A DNA stretch of 44,045 nucleotides from a virus: positions 1-44,045 of the IMG/VR virus record IMGVR_UViG_3300017963_000388; one strand, written 5' to 3'. Made by a program: the position numbers and the translations under genes. Below, in pieces: positions 1-7,207 of the stretch. The notes under the pieces were generated by a model. It made no database searches, was not told the origin of the DNA, and saw only the letters and a program-made list of their open reading frames with translations. Position 1 is the first letter of the stretch, and every line of letters begins with the position of its first letter.

Positions 1-1026
1 CTCCATCAACGACACCTTGCGCGCCAGGCGCTCGAGGTGCTCAAGCGTGCCCGTGAAGACGTTCCCGCGTCCGAAGCGCTCGTGGTAGATCAGGAAGTCG
101 TCCGCCGACCGGAAGTGGAGCACCCGGTGCTTTTCGAGGCTGCGGGCCAGGTTGCGCGGCCCGGTGAACTCGCCCCGCTCGGCCGGCCGCAAAGCCCGGT
201 CCCGGCCCGTGACGATGTTCTGGTAGATCTCGCCCAGGATCTCCGGGATCTCCTCCGGGTCGGCCTCCGAAAAGGACCGCTCCGCATCCAGGTGCTCGAG
301 TACGGTCCGCACCCAGGTCTCGCGGCCGGCCTTTATCAGCTTCTTGGCGTCGTGGTTTTGCGGCGTCCAGCCCGGCAGCCGCCGGATAAAGGCGCCGGCA
401 TTGTTCGCCCGCACGCGGGCCATTTCAGAATATTTGGTCAGCAGCTCCGCCATGAACTTGGCGTCCGGATCACCCGTGATTCCGGGCCGGCCCTCCGGCC
501 GTAGCTCGTACATCTCCCGGATTGTGTTATCCATCAGCCGGCGGTCATCCCGCAGCGCCTTGATGAGCTCCGGCTTGTACTGCGAGATCTCGCGCGTCAG
601 CGCGCCGAGCCAGTCCGCCATGATAGCCCCGCGCCGGGCCGCGACCGAGGCCCGCGCGCCGGCCAGACCCTTGACCGAGCCGTAGAGCAACGCCTGGTAG
701 CCTTCCCGGACGTGCTGGCCGAATGCTCCCTTGGACATCTCCGCCGGGTCGGCCCGCTCCATCCAGGTGTCCCAGTGCGGATCCAGCACCCGCTGCCGCT
801 TGAGGATGTTCAGGGCCGCGTGCTTGCGCGCCAGGGCCGCGTTGATCCGGGTCTGCTGGGCCTTGCGCTCGGCGAATCTTTTCAGGTCCTCCTCGGCGCG
901 GTGGCCCTTCCCTTCCGCCTCGAGGAGCTGCTTGCGCCGGCGGACTTCCTCGATCAGCTCGAGCGCCTCGTCGTCCGAGACGCCGGCCGCCTTCTTGACG
1001 ATCTCAATGCAGGGATCGGTCGCCAC
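1..1026 (-). CDS. Large internal virion protein, N-terminal part (continues at 44045)
   Basis: This is the first 342 codons of a gene that leaves the window at base 1 and continues in the same frame at 44045-42375, giving about 895 residues. The GTG at 1026 is preferred: GGAG sits 5 nt upstream and an in-frame TAA lies further upstream. The N-terminus is charged and helical (acidic/basic, coiled-coil-like to about residue 90), followed by an Ala-rich helical region. It is the fourth large helical protein after the tail-tube genes, the position of internal virion or DNA-ejection proteins in T7-like and BPP-1-like podoviruses. No enzymatic motif was recognised. The role rests on position, size and composition. 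Confidence 0.75.
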   Translation of the reverse strand, partial: MATDPCIEIVKKAAGVSDDEALELIEEVRRRKQLLEAEGKGHRAEEDLKRFAERKAQQTRINAALARKHAALNILKRQRVLDPHWDTWMERADPAEMSKGAFGQHVREGYQALLYGSVKGLAGARASVAARRGAIMADWLGALTREISQYKPELIKALRDDRRLMDNTIREMYELRPEGRPGITGDPDAKFMAELLTKYSEMARVRANNAGAFIRRLPGWTPQNHDAKKLIKAGRETWVRTVLEHLDAERSFSEADPEEIPEILGEIYQNIVTGRDRALRPAERGEFTGPRNLARSLEKHRVLHFRSADDFLIYHERFGRGNVFTGTLEHLERLARKVSLME

Positions 1027-1080
1027 GCTCACTCCGTTCGCTTGTTAGGGTTTTAGGTTGAAGGCTGAAGGCTGAAGGAT
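1027..1080 (-). repeat. Leader repeat copy 1, next to a start codon
   Basis: On the minus strand this holds tandem CCTTCAGC units followed by AACCTAAAACCCTAACAAGC and GAACGGAGTGAGC, ending at the GTG start of the large virion gene. A close copy lies at 19521-19572, also directly upstream of a minus-strand start codon. Both supply the GGAG that looks like the ribosome binding site. Function is unknown; it may be a mobile or duplicated leader. Confidence 0.7.
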
Positions 1081-1088
1081 TTTCAACT

Positions 1089-1262
1089 TCACCCTTTCTT
1101 TTGATAGCTAAACCGCGCCTTGCCGTCCGCCCCGTGAGGGCGCGAGTCGTGCTTTTTGCCGCGATATGCCGCGTAGGCCTTCTCGGCCTTGGTCTCGCTC
1201 GTGTACATGCAGGGCCCATCACCGATGCGCCACTTGCCGTTAGATCACTTTCGGACCGGCAT
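1089..1262 (-). pseudogene. Small phage protein with an in-frame TGA at codon 6
   Basis: An ATG at 1262 with GGAGA 9-10 nt upstream begins Met-Pro-Val-Arg-Lys, then TGA at 1245-1247. The same frame continues for 51 codons that read like a real small protein (NGKWRIGDG, then YTSETKAEKAYAAYRG) to the TGA at 1089. No ordinary start codon lies between the internal stop and the Met at about residue 18. It overlaps the end of the upstream gene. Small phage proteins with an MPV(R/K)K start followed by a short basic body are familiar, so this looks like one intact gene broken by a single nonsense codon, or a recoded or non-canonically started one. TGA is an ordinary stop elsewhere here (terS, capsid), so a genome-wide code change is unlikely. 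Confidence 0.5.
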
Positions 1263-1569
1263 GATCTTTTCTCTCCTCGTAGATCGTTTTGACCTTCGAC
1301 TCCTCAAGCAGTTCGGCGCCGACTGTGTCCTGCAGCGGGTGCCCGTCCCTTTCCATCCGTTCGCGCCGCTTATCCAAATCGATCACTACGGATCGCATGC
1401 TCTCGCCGGCCGTCAAGTAGGGTTGTAATCTTACGCTGATCCGCTCGAGCGTCCGCACCAGGACCATGACGATGGCCAGGATCTCGTTGATCTCCTCGAG
1501 GATGCCGGCCGCCGTGATGGTGTCCGGCTCGCGTTCCTTCTTCCGCCTGCCGCTGCCCGGTCCGCCCAT
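1240..1569 (-). CDS. Hypothetical phage protein, 109 aa
   Basis: The start begins with a Gly/Arg/Lys-rich stretch (MGGPGSGRRKKEREP), followed by one amphipathic to hydrophobic helix around residues 20-45 and a charged C-terminus. The start ATG overlaps the stop of the preceding gene (TAATG), indicating translational coupling. It sits in the virion-gene operon between the FN3-like membrane protein and the large internal virion protein. No family recognised. Confidence 0.65.
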   Translation of the reverse strand: MGGPGSGRRKKEREPDTITAAGILEEINEILAIVMVLVRTLERISVRLQPYLTAGESMRSVVIDLDKRRERMERDGHPLQDTVGAELLEESKVKTIYEERKDHAGPKVI

Positions 1570-2051
1570 TACGGTGTCACGATCCGCACGGTGATCGTCA
1601 GTTGCTCCGGCGGCCGCAGCAGCCGCAGGTCGATCTCGGCATCAACCTGATTTGAATAGACGCTCTCCTCGCCGGCGGCGTTTTTCGCGGTCAGCACGAA
1701 GTAGAGATGGTGCAATTGCCCGGCCGTCAACTCCAGCACGGCCACCGCCACGGCGTTCTGCAGGTCGGTACCGTTCTCGTCCTCGCCGACCACGGTGCAG
1801 TCCGCATACGGGATCGCGATCGATCCCCAGTCGTAAGGCCCGCCGTCCGTATTGCCGTAATAGAGCACAAACTCCGTGACCTGGTCGGCCTCGTTACTGT
1901 TCGTCCATTGAAAGGTCAGTTGCGGCAGCACGGGCGCCGGCATGCCCTTGACGACCGTCCCCAAGAGCACCCCGAGCAGGATGATCATCACCGTGGCCGC
2001 CGCCAGAAAATGGCCTATCCAAGTGTAATTATCTTTCCGTGAATCCATCAT
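1569..2051 (-). CDS. Membrane-anchored fibronectin-III-like protein
   Basis: The ATG at 2051 is chosen because AAGGAGG lies 5 nt upstream; an open frame extends further upstream but without a site. The 160-residue product has a short charged N-terminus, one membrane segment at about residues 12-34 (HFLAAATVMIILLGVLLG) and an extracellular-type beta domain with the FN3 look (a strand with FVLYYG, then LYFVLTAKNAAGEESVYSNQV near the end). FN3 domains are common in phage virion and cell-surface-binding proteins. It overlaps the preceding gene by 23 nt. An exposed binding role at the envelope or on the virion is inferred. Confidence 0.7.
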   Translation of the reverse strand: MMDSRKDNYTWIGHFLAAATVMIILLGVLLGTVVKGMPAPVLPQLTFQWTNSNEADQVTEFVLYYGNTDGGPYDWGSIAIPYADCTVVGEDENGTDLQNAVAVAVLELTAGQLHHLYFVLTAKNAAGEESVYSNQVDAEIDLRLLRPPEQLTITVRIVTP

Positions 2052-2235
2052 CGTCGCCTCCTTTTCCCTCGTCGTTGTCGTATTGCAGAACCGCGCAGCG
2101 CAAATCCTCGACCAATGTGCCGATCGTGGCCGGAAACGGAACGTCATATCCGTAGCACGACCAATTGTCCCGCGCATGGATGATCCGCCGGGCCGCCAGC
2201 ACGACCTGCTCGATCTTTTGGGAATCTTTCAGCAT
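2029..2235 (-). CDS. Hypothetical protein, 68 aa
   Basis: ATG at 2235 follows a GAGGG purine run; the frame opens slightly further upstream without a better site. The protein has a basic helical N-terminus, a Trp-Ser-Cys-Tyr-Gly-Tyr segment and an acidic, Gly/Asp-rich C-terminus. No family recognised. It is the first gene after a gap of about 120 nt that contains a copy of the TAGGTATAACG motif, so it may head its own transcript. Confidence 0.55.
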   Translation of the reverse strand: MLKDSQKIEQVVLAARRIIHARDNWSCYGYDVPFPATIGTLVEDLRCAVLQYDNDEGKGGDDDGFTER

Positions 2236-2300
2236 CCGGACCCTCTTTTTTCCCAAACCGGCTCACGCATTGTGGCTGCCTGTCCACGATCTCGGGTAGA

Positions 2301-2311
2301 CGTTATACCTA
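2301..2311 (-). promoter_or_regulatory. TAGGTATAACG motif, copy A
   Basis: On the minus strand this reads TAGGTATAACG, preceded by a G run. The same 11-mer occurs at 15457-15467 (just upstream of the capsid gene) and 28006-28016. It contains a TATAAC that could be a -10 element, but no convincing -35 box lies 16-18 nt upstream. It lies about 66 nt upstream of the small gene starting at 2235. Candidate phage promoter or regulator site. Confidence 0.45.
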
Positions 2312-2355
2312 CCCTTCGTTTCCAAAGGAGCGCCCCACGTGCCGGTTTGGGGGCT

Positions 2356-4419
2356 CTACGCCGGGACGACGCAATCGACCGCAGCCTTCCATCCTTTACT
2401 ATAATTTTCCGCATTCTCCACAAGCCCATCTACTGCGTCCAGCAGGTTCTCCTCCTCCTTCAGCAGTCTGCCCTCGCTCCGGAGCTGATCGATCTCGGCC
2501 TGCTCGTCAAAGCGATAGCTCTCGTCCAGGCCCTGGGCCTTGAGGGCTTCGTCGAGGCCTTCCTCCCGGGCGGCGTTCCGGCCGGCCTCCTCGAGCCCGT
2601 CGGGCGGCTCCGGCACCCGCTCGGTCCGGCCCGAGACGACCCGCGCGGCCTCCTCGGGCGGCCGCGCGACCGGCCCGGGAAACACGGCCTCGGGCACCGT
2701 GAAGTCATGCTCGAAAAACTGCTGCACCGGCTGCGGGATTCGCCGCGTGATTTCCGGGTTGCGGATCAGGCCGGCGTAGACCCGGCCGAGCCAGCGGCGA
2801 TATTCTTTCATCTCCTTGAGCACGGCTGCGCCGATCTCGGCCTGCCCCTCCAGGTATTGCCGGAAGACGCGCGCGGCCCCGGCCGGATTCTCGACCGCCT
2901 TTCCGACGGCCCGCGCCCGCTCGGCTGGCAGCCGGCGCACGAATGCCGGCCAGAGCCGTTCGAGCAGCATGGCGGGGTTGGGTTGCGCCACGGCGTTCAA
3001 CAGGTTTTGGGCCTCGGCCTTAATTTCCTGCGCCGAGAGCCTTTCGGCCGGCGCCTCGAATTCATCCCCGGCGACCTTCTTGATCGCCCGGACCTGCTCG
3101 GCCGGTAGCTCCGCGAGCGGATCGCCCGCGCGCGGGTCCTGCCGGCCGAGCGGAATCTCCCCTTCCTCCACGCCTCGGGCCAAGGCCTGGCGGTTCGGAT
3201 AGCGCAGCAGGTACTCGGCCTGCGGCTCGGTCAGTTGATCGACGCTCAAGCCGAAGGACTCCTTGACCGTGGTCCCGAAACGCTTGCGGACCTTGGCGGC
3301 CGTCACCTTCGTGACCGGCGTCATCTCGAGCGCCGTTGTTTGCGCCTCATAAAACCGATCCGGGTGCGTTCCCCATTCTCCGGCCCAAGCCTCGGCGCGT
3401 GCATCCATGACCGCCAGGGCCGCGTCGACCTCTTCCGGGGCGATCCGGCCCGCCCGCCGCCGCAGGCTGTGCGCGAAGGCCTCCCGGTTGAACGTCGGAT
3501 GCTCCGGGTCGAGCTGCGCCAGGCGCTGGCGGACCCCGCTGCCCTCGACGAAGCCGGCCACGTCCACCGGCCGGCCGGCCTCCAAATCGCCACGCGCCAG
3601 CTCCATGGCCGTGGCCAAATTCTTGCGGTCGTCGACCGCCAGGGTCTTACGGGCGCGCTGCACCCGGCCGCGATGGCGCCAGGCCTGGCCCACGCCAAGG
3701 AGCGCGCCCACGGCCGCGCCGAAGAGGATGTCCAGCAGGGCGTCGTCGTAGCCCAGGTTTTCGCCCTCGGCCGCCAGGGTCTGCACGATAAAGGGCTCGG
3801 TCGCGGCCGTTCCGATCAGCGCCTCGGCCGCGCCCAGGGCGGCCCGGCCCTTGTAGTACGTCGCCATGGTGGGCGGGGCCCAGCGGCCGGCCTCGGCCAG
3901 CTCCCAGCCGAAACGCGACAGGATCCGGCCGCGGACGGCCGGGCCGAGGAACGGAATGAAGTTGATCGGGTCGGCGAACTGTGCCAGGAACACCAGCCCC
4001 CAGCCGGCGGCCGCCAGAAACGGGCGGCCCTCCTGGGCGCGCGCGATGATCTCCTGGCGCTCGCGGCGCCGATCGACCGCATCGGCCGTCATCCGGGCCC
4101 GGATGGACGTCATGTTGGCGTGCCATTCAACGCCCTCGCGGAACCACTCCGACTCCTCCCACTCGTCGCGCGGCATCGGCGGATCCAGACTGATCAGGTT
4201 CTGGGCCTGCGGGTCGGTTGGCTCGATCCCGCGCATGATGAGGGCGTTCTGCCGCAGGTCCTGCCGGCGGGCCTCGCGCCCGATCGCCGCCTCCATGGTA
4301 TAGTCGAGCCCCTGCCGGAGCGTGGCCATGGCCCAATCGAAGTAACCCGGCTCAGGCCGATCTTGGCGCGTTATCCAGTCGTACTCGTTCTGCGGATCAT
4401 TTCGAGCCGTCAGCAACAT
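2356..4419 (-). CDS. Internal virion protein (third large helical protein), 687 aa
   Basis: The start ATG at 4419 overlaps the upstream stop (TGATG) and has GGAGG upstream. The protein is largely helical, with a hydrophobic central part (about residues 137-170 and 185-245: GWGLVFLAQFADPINFIPFL, LFGAAVGALLGVGQAW) that could insert in or cross a membrane, then a long charged tail rich in Glu, Arg and Ala. A large protein with Ala-rich hydrophobic stretches after the tail genes is typical of ejection proteins that form a channel across the host envelope. No lytic transglycosylase motif was seen. Confidence 0.7.
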   Translation of the reverse strand: MLLTARNDPQNEYDWITRQDRPEPGYFDWAMATLRQGLDYTMEAAIGREARRQDLRQNALIMRGIEPTDPQAQNLISLDPPMPRDEWEESEWFREGVEWHANMTSIRARMTADAVDRRRERQEIIARAQEGRPFLAAAGWGLVFLAQFADPINFIPFLGPAVRGRILSRFGWELAEAGRWAPPTMATYYKGRAALGAAEALIGTAATEPFIVQTLAAEGENLGYDDALLDILFGAAVGALLGVGQAWRHRGRVQRARKTLAVDDRKNLATAMELARGDLEAGRPVDVAGFVEGSGVRQRLAQLDPEHPTFNREAFAHSLRRRAGRIAPEEVDAALAVMDARAEAWAGEWGTHPDRFYEAQTTALEMTPVTKVTAAKVRKRFGTTVKESFGLSVDQLTEPQAEYLLRYPNRQALARGVEEGEIPLGRQDPRAGDPLAELPAEQVRAIKKVAGDEFEAPAERLSAQEIKAEAQNLLNAVAQPNPAMLLERLWPAFVRRLPAERARAVGKAVENPAGAARVFRQYLEGQAEIGAAVLKEMKEYRRWLGRVYAGLIRNPEITRRIPQPVQQFFEHDFTVPEAVFPGPVARPPEEAARVVSGRTERVPEPPDGLEEAGRNAAREEGLDEALKAQGLDESYRFDEQAEIDQLRSEGRLLKEEENLLDAVDGLVENAENYSKGWKAAVDCVVPA

Positions 4420-6560
4420 CAAAAGGCCCCTCCGCCGGCCAATGACCGGACGTGCGTCCTAATGGCGCGGCCGTCCTTGTCGATCAGCATTTTTCCGGTC
4501 TTATGGTCGTGCAGCACGTATCCTTCTCCATCCGAAGCCGGCGCCCAGAAGGCATTTTCGACCAGGTCATCGAGGGCGTCCTGATAGGCCTTCTCGTCCG
4601 CATAGTATTTGCGCGTCCATTTCAGATCGTTCTCGATTCGGTCGCGGCGGACCTCATTCAGAAAATCGATCCACCGGCCCTTGTCCTGCCCCTTCGGGAT
4701 CCACAGGTAGCCGATGTCGTCATCGTTGATAAAGTCGAACGGTTTCCAGAGCGTCTCGGCGCCGTCGTCATCATCCCCGTAGAGCCAGGCCATGCGCGTA
4801 TTGAGATCCTCGAAGGATTTAGCTTGCGCCAGGTACTGCGGATTGCCCGTGGCGCGGGCGAGCTCCTCGAGGACCCCGCCCATCTCCGAGTCTTTGTAGA
4901 AACGGTCCCTCGATTTTTGCTCCAGGTCCTTCTTGTCGTCCGGCAATAGCCCGAACTCGGTCTCCTTCATCTCGATCGCGCGCGCCGCCGGCCCGGCCGC
5001 CTCGGGCGGCAGCAGGCTGATCAGGGCGTGACCGTAACTGAGGTCGAGTTCGCCCAGGACCTTGTGCTGGTTTTCCCGGAAGCCCTTCAACCCCCGCAGC
5101 ATGCTGGCGCGCTCGTCCCCGCCGGCCTCGTTAAAGCGCGCCTGCCAGGCCTGCGTCTCGATCTTGCTCAGGGCCCGCTGCGCTATTCCGGGCAGGCCGG
5201 CCTCGGTCTGCAGCCGCAGCGATTCCTTTACGCGCTCGCGTCCGACGGCCGCCTGGTCCTCCCGGTCGACCGCCCCGCGCGTGACCAGTTGATCGACGTG
5301 CCGCTGGATCTCGGGTGCAAAGTATGCGGCGGGATCTTGAGCCAGGGCCTGGGTGTCGTCCTGGACGGCCGCTTCGATAACCTGATATCGTTTCTTTTCA
5401 AGATCATAGTTTCTATCCGTCGGTTTGTACTGTTTCAAAAAGGCGGCCCGCTCATCGAGCGGCATTCCGTGGATCATCCGGAGGGCGTGGTGCGCCTCCA
5501 TGTTGATCTCGCGCCGCTCGGCATAGCCCTCGATGATCTGATCGAGCTCGTAGGTATCGGCCTTCAGGTCCTGCTCGAGCCATTCGTTTTTGAGCCGCTT
5601 CAGGCTGCGCTCGATATCCACCCCGGCCAGGCCTTCACCCGTGTCGAACCGCTTTTGAAGATCCGATGTCATCAAATCCTGCAGCTCGCGCACCCTCCGC
5701 TTGCGGGCCAGCTGGGCCTCCTTGGTCGCATACTCCGCGTCGCGCTCAAGCTCGCGCGTCTTGGCCGCGATCCGGTCGGCGTAGGCGTTCAGTTGATCGG
5801 CGGACAGAAACGGATTGAAGTGTCCGGCGTTAAACTCCTGGATCGCCCGCAGTGGATCCCGGTCGAGCAGTCCATCCAGGTAGGCCCCGTAAATGCGGTT
5901 ACTCGCATCCATGGCCAGGGCCTCGGCCGTGCCCTGGTCGAATAATCGCACCTCGTCACGCGCGGCCGCCGCGTATTCCCCGCTCATCTGGCCGACGGCC
6001 ACGGCCGGATCGGCCTGGCCGAGATACACCGCCTTGCGCTTGGCATCGAGCGATGTGCCGAAGCCGCGCTCGGCCACGTTCCGCCGCTGCCGGGCCTGGA
6101 GGCGCGCCAGCTGCATGACGCCGTTGCGCGTCAGCGTCTGGACGCGCTCGCCCAGGGTCAGGCGGGCCTCCTCGCTCGGGGCCGAGTCCATCCAGCCGGC
6201 GGCCTGCTCGTCGATCCATTTACGCGCGCGGGCCACGTTACCGTAGGTGTCCTCGCCCTGCTTTTCGAGCTCGCTCGGCAAAAAGCCGGTCCAAGCGTCC
6301 GTCAGCGAGCTATCGGCCTTCATCACCCAGGTCAACTCCTCCTGGGCCTTCTGGCGGCGCTCCACCTCGGCCAAAGTCTGGGCCGCGTCGGCCAGGTTGC
6401 GGGCCGTCTGGCCGGCCACCCCGGCGATCAGGGCCGCGTTGCGAGTGAAATCCTCCGGGTTCACATACACGGCCCGGGGTGTTCGGGGGATGACGGCCGC
6501 GGCGGGTTGGAGTCGTCCCAGCCTGGTCTCGCGCCTCTGGATGGTCGGGATATTCGGCAT
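4419..6560 (-). CDS. Internal virion protein (second large helical protein), 713 aa
   Basis: ATG at 6560 is preferred (AAAGGA 9 nt upstream) over a GTG two codons earlier. The product is almost entirely charged helix and coiled coil (repeated QARQRRN, KEAQLARKRRVRELQ type segments). A Pro-rich N-terminus is followed by an Ala-rich helix near residues 40-70. No catalytic motif is visible. The gene is coupled to its downstream neighbour by a TGATG overlap. Order and composition fit an internal virion protein of the ejection apparatus. Confidence 0.7.
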   Translation of the reverse strand: MPNIPTIQRRETRLGRLQPAAAVIPRTPRAVYVNPEDFTRNAALIAGVAGQTARNLADAAQTLAEVERRQKAQEELTWVMKADSSLTDAWTGFLPSELEKQGEDTYGNVARARKWIDEQAAGWMDSAPSEEARLTLGERVQTLTRNGVMQLARLQARQRRNVAERGFGTSLDAKRKAVYLGQADPAVAVGQMSGEYAAAARDEVRLFDQGTAEALAMDASNRIYGAYLDGLLDRDPLRAIQEFNAGHFNPFLSADQLNAYADRIAAKTRELERDAEYATKEAQLARKRRVRELQDLMTSDLQKRFDTGEGLAGVDIERSLKRLKNEWLEQDLKADTYELDQIIEGYAERREINMEAHHALRMIHGMPLDERAAFLKQYKPTDRNYDLEKKRYQVIEAAVQDDTQALAQDPAAYFAPEIQRHVDQLVTRGAVDREDQAAVGRERVKESLRLQTEAGLPGIAQRALSKIETQAWQARFNEAGGDERASMLRGLKGFRENQHKVLGELDLSYGHALISLLPPEAAGPAARAIEMKETEFGLLPDDKKDLEQKSRDRFYKDSEMGGVLEELARATGNPQYLAQAKSFEDLNTRMAWLYGDDDDGAETLWKPFDFINDDDIGYLWIPKGQDKGRWIDFLNEVRRDRIENDLKWTRKYYADEKAYQDALDDLVENAFWAPASDGEGYVLHDHKTGKMLIDKDGRAIRTHVRSLAGGGAF

Positions 6561-6582
6561 GATCACATTTCCTTTGGCCTGC

Positions 6583-7197
6583 TCATCGGGTGCTCAGGGT
6601 CTTATATCCGGCGTATCCCTGTGCGAACCCGCTCAGCAGAGTCGACCCGGCCTGAAGCCGGCTCGTCTTTTGGGCCGCCTCGCCGCGCAGGCGCTGGATC
6701 TCAGCGCCCGCCCGCAGGGCATCCGCGTCCGTGATGCCGAGCATGGTCGTCAGGCTCGCCTCGGTCCGCTTTTGGGCCGCCTCGCTGCGGTAGCTCCAGG
6801 CCTCAAGCTCGCCCTGGTGCTCAAGCAGCAGGGCCGAGAGCTCGACCTCATCGGCCGTCTCCTCCATCACGAGCAGGGGCGTCCCGGTTGTGCTAACGCC
6901 GGCGGCGGCATAGCGCGCCAGCTGCGCGCCGATCAGCTTGCGGCCCTCGCGCCGCTCGAGCGCCGCCTCCATCTCGGCCTCACGCGCCGCCAGGGAGGCG
7001 TTGTAGTCCGCCCAGAGGGCCTGGGCCTCGAGCTGCTCGGCCGCGATCCCGGCGCGGTACTGCTCCCACTCGGCCTGGTTTTCGGCCACCATGGCGTTGT
7101 ACTGCGCCGCCTTGGCCGCCGCCCGGCCTTGCTCGACCTGCGAATAGGCCGATGCGGCCGCCGCCACCAAGGATACGATCAAGAATGCAAGCGGCAT
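6583..7197 (-). CDS. Internal virion protein (small, membrane-segment N-terminus), 204 aa
   Basis: It begins with a hydrophobic segment (MPLAFLIVSLVAAAASAYSQ, residues 1-20), followed by a long Ala/Glu/Gln-rich coiled coil and a C-terminus with Gly-rich turns. This architecture matches the smallest internal virion protein of T7-like and BPP-1-like podoviruses, encoded right after tail-tube protein B. It probably inserts in the host membrane during ejection; that role comes from the family, not from a motif here. Confidence 0.72.
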   Translation of the reverse strand: MPLAFLIVSLVAAAASAYSQVEQGRAAAKAAQYNAMVAENQAEWEQYRAGIAAEQLEAQALWADYNASLAAREAEMEAALERREGRKLIGAQLARYAAAGVSTTGTPLLVMEETADEVELSALLLEHQGELEAWSYRSEAAQKRTEASLTTMLGITDADALRAGAEIQRLRGEAAQKTSRLQAGSTLLSGFAQGYAGYKTLSTR

Positions 7198-7207
7198 ATT
7201 CCCCTCC

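Noticed and set aside
2083-4584. Long plus-strand frames opposite the internal virion protein gene
   Set aside because: Composition typical of antisense shadow; no start with ribosome site.
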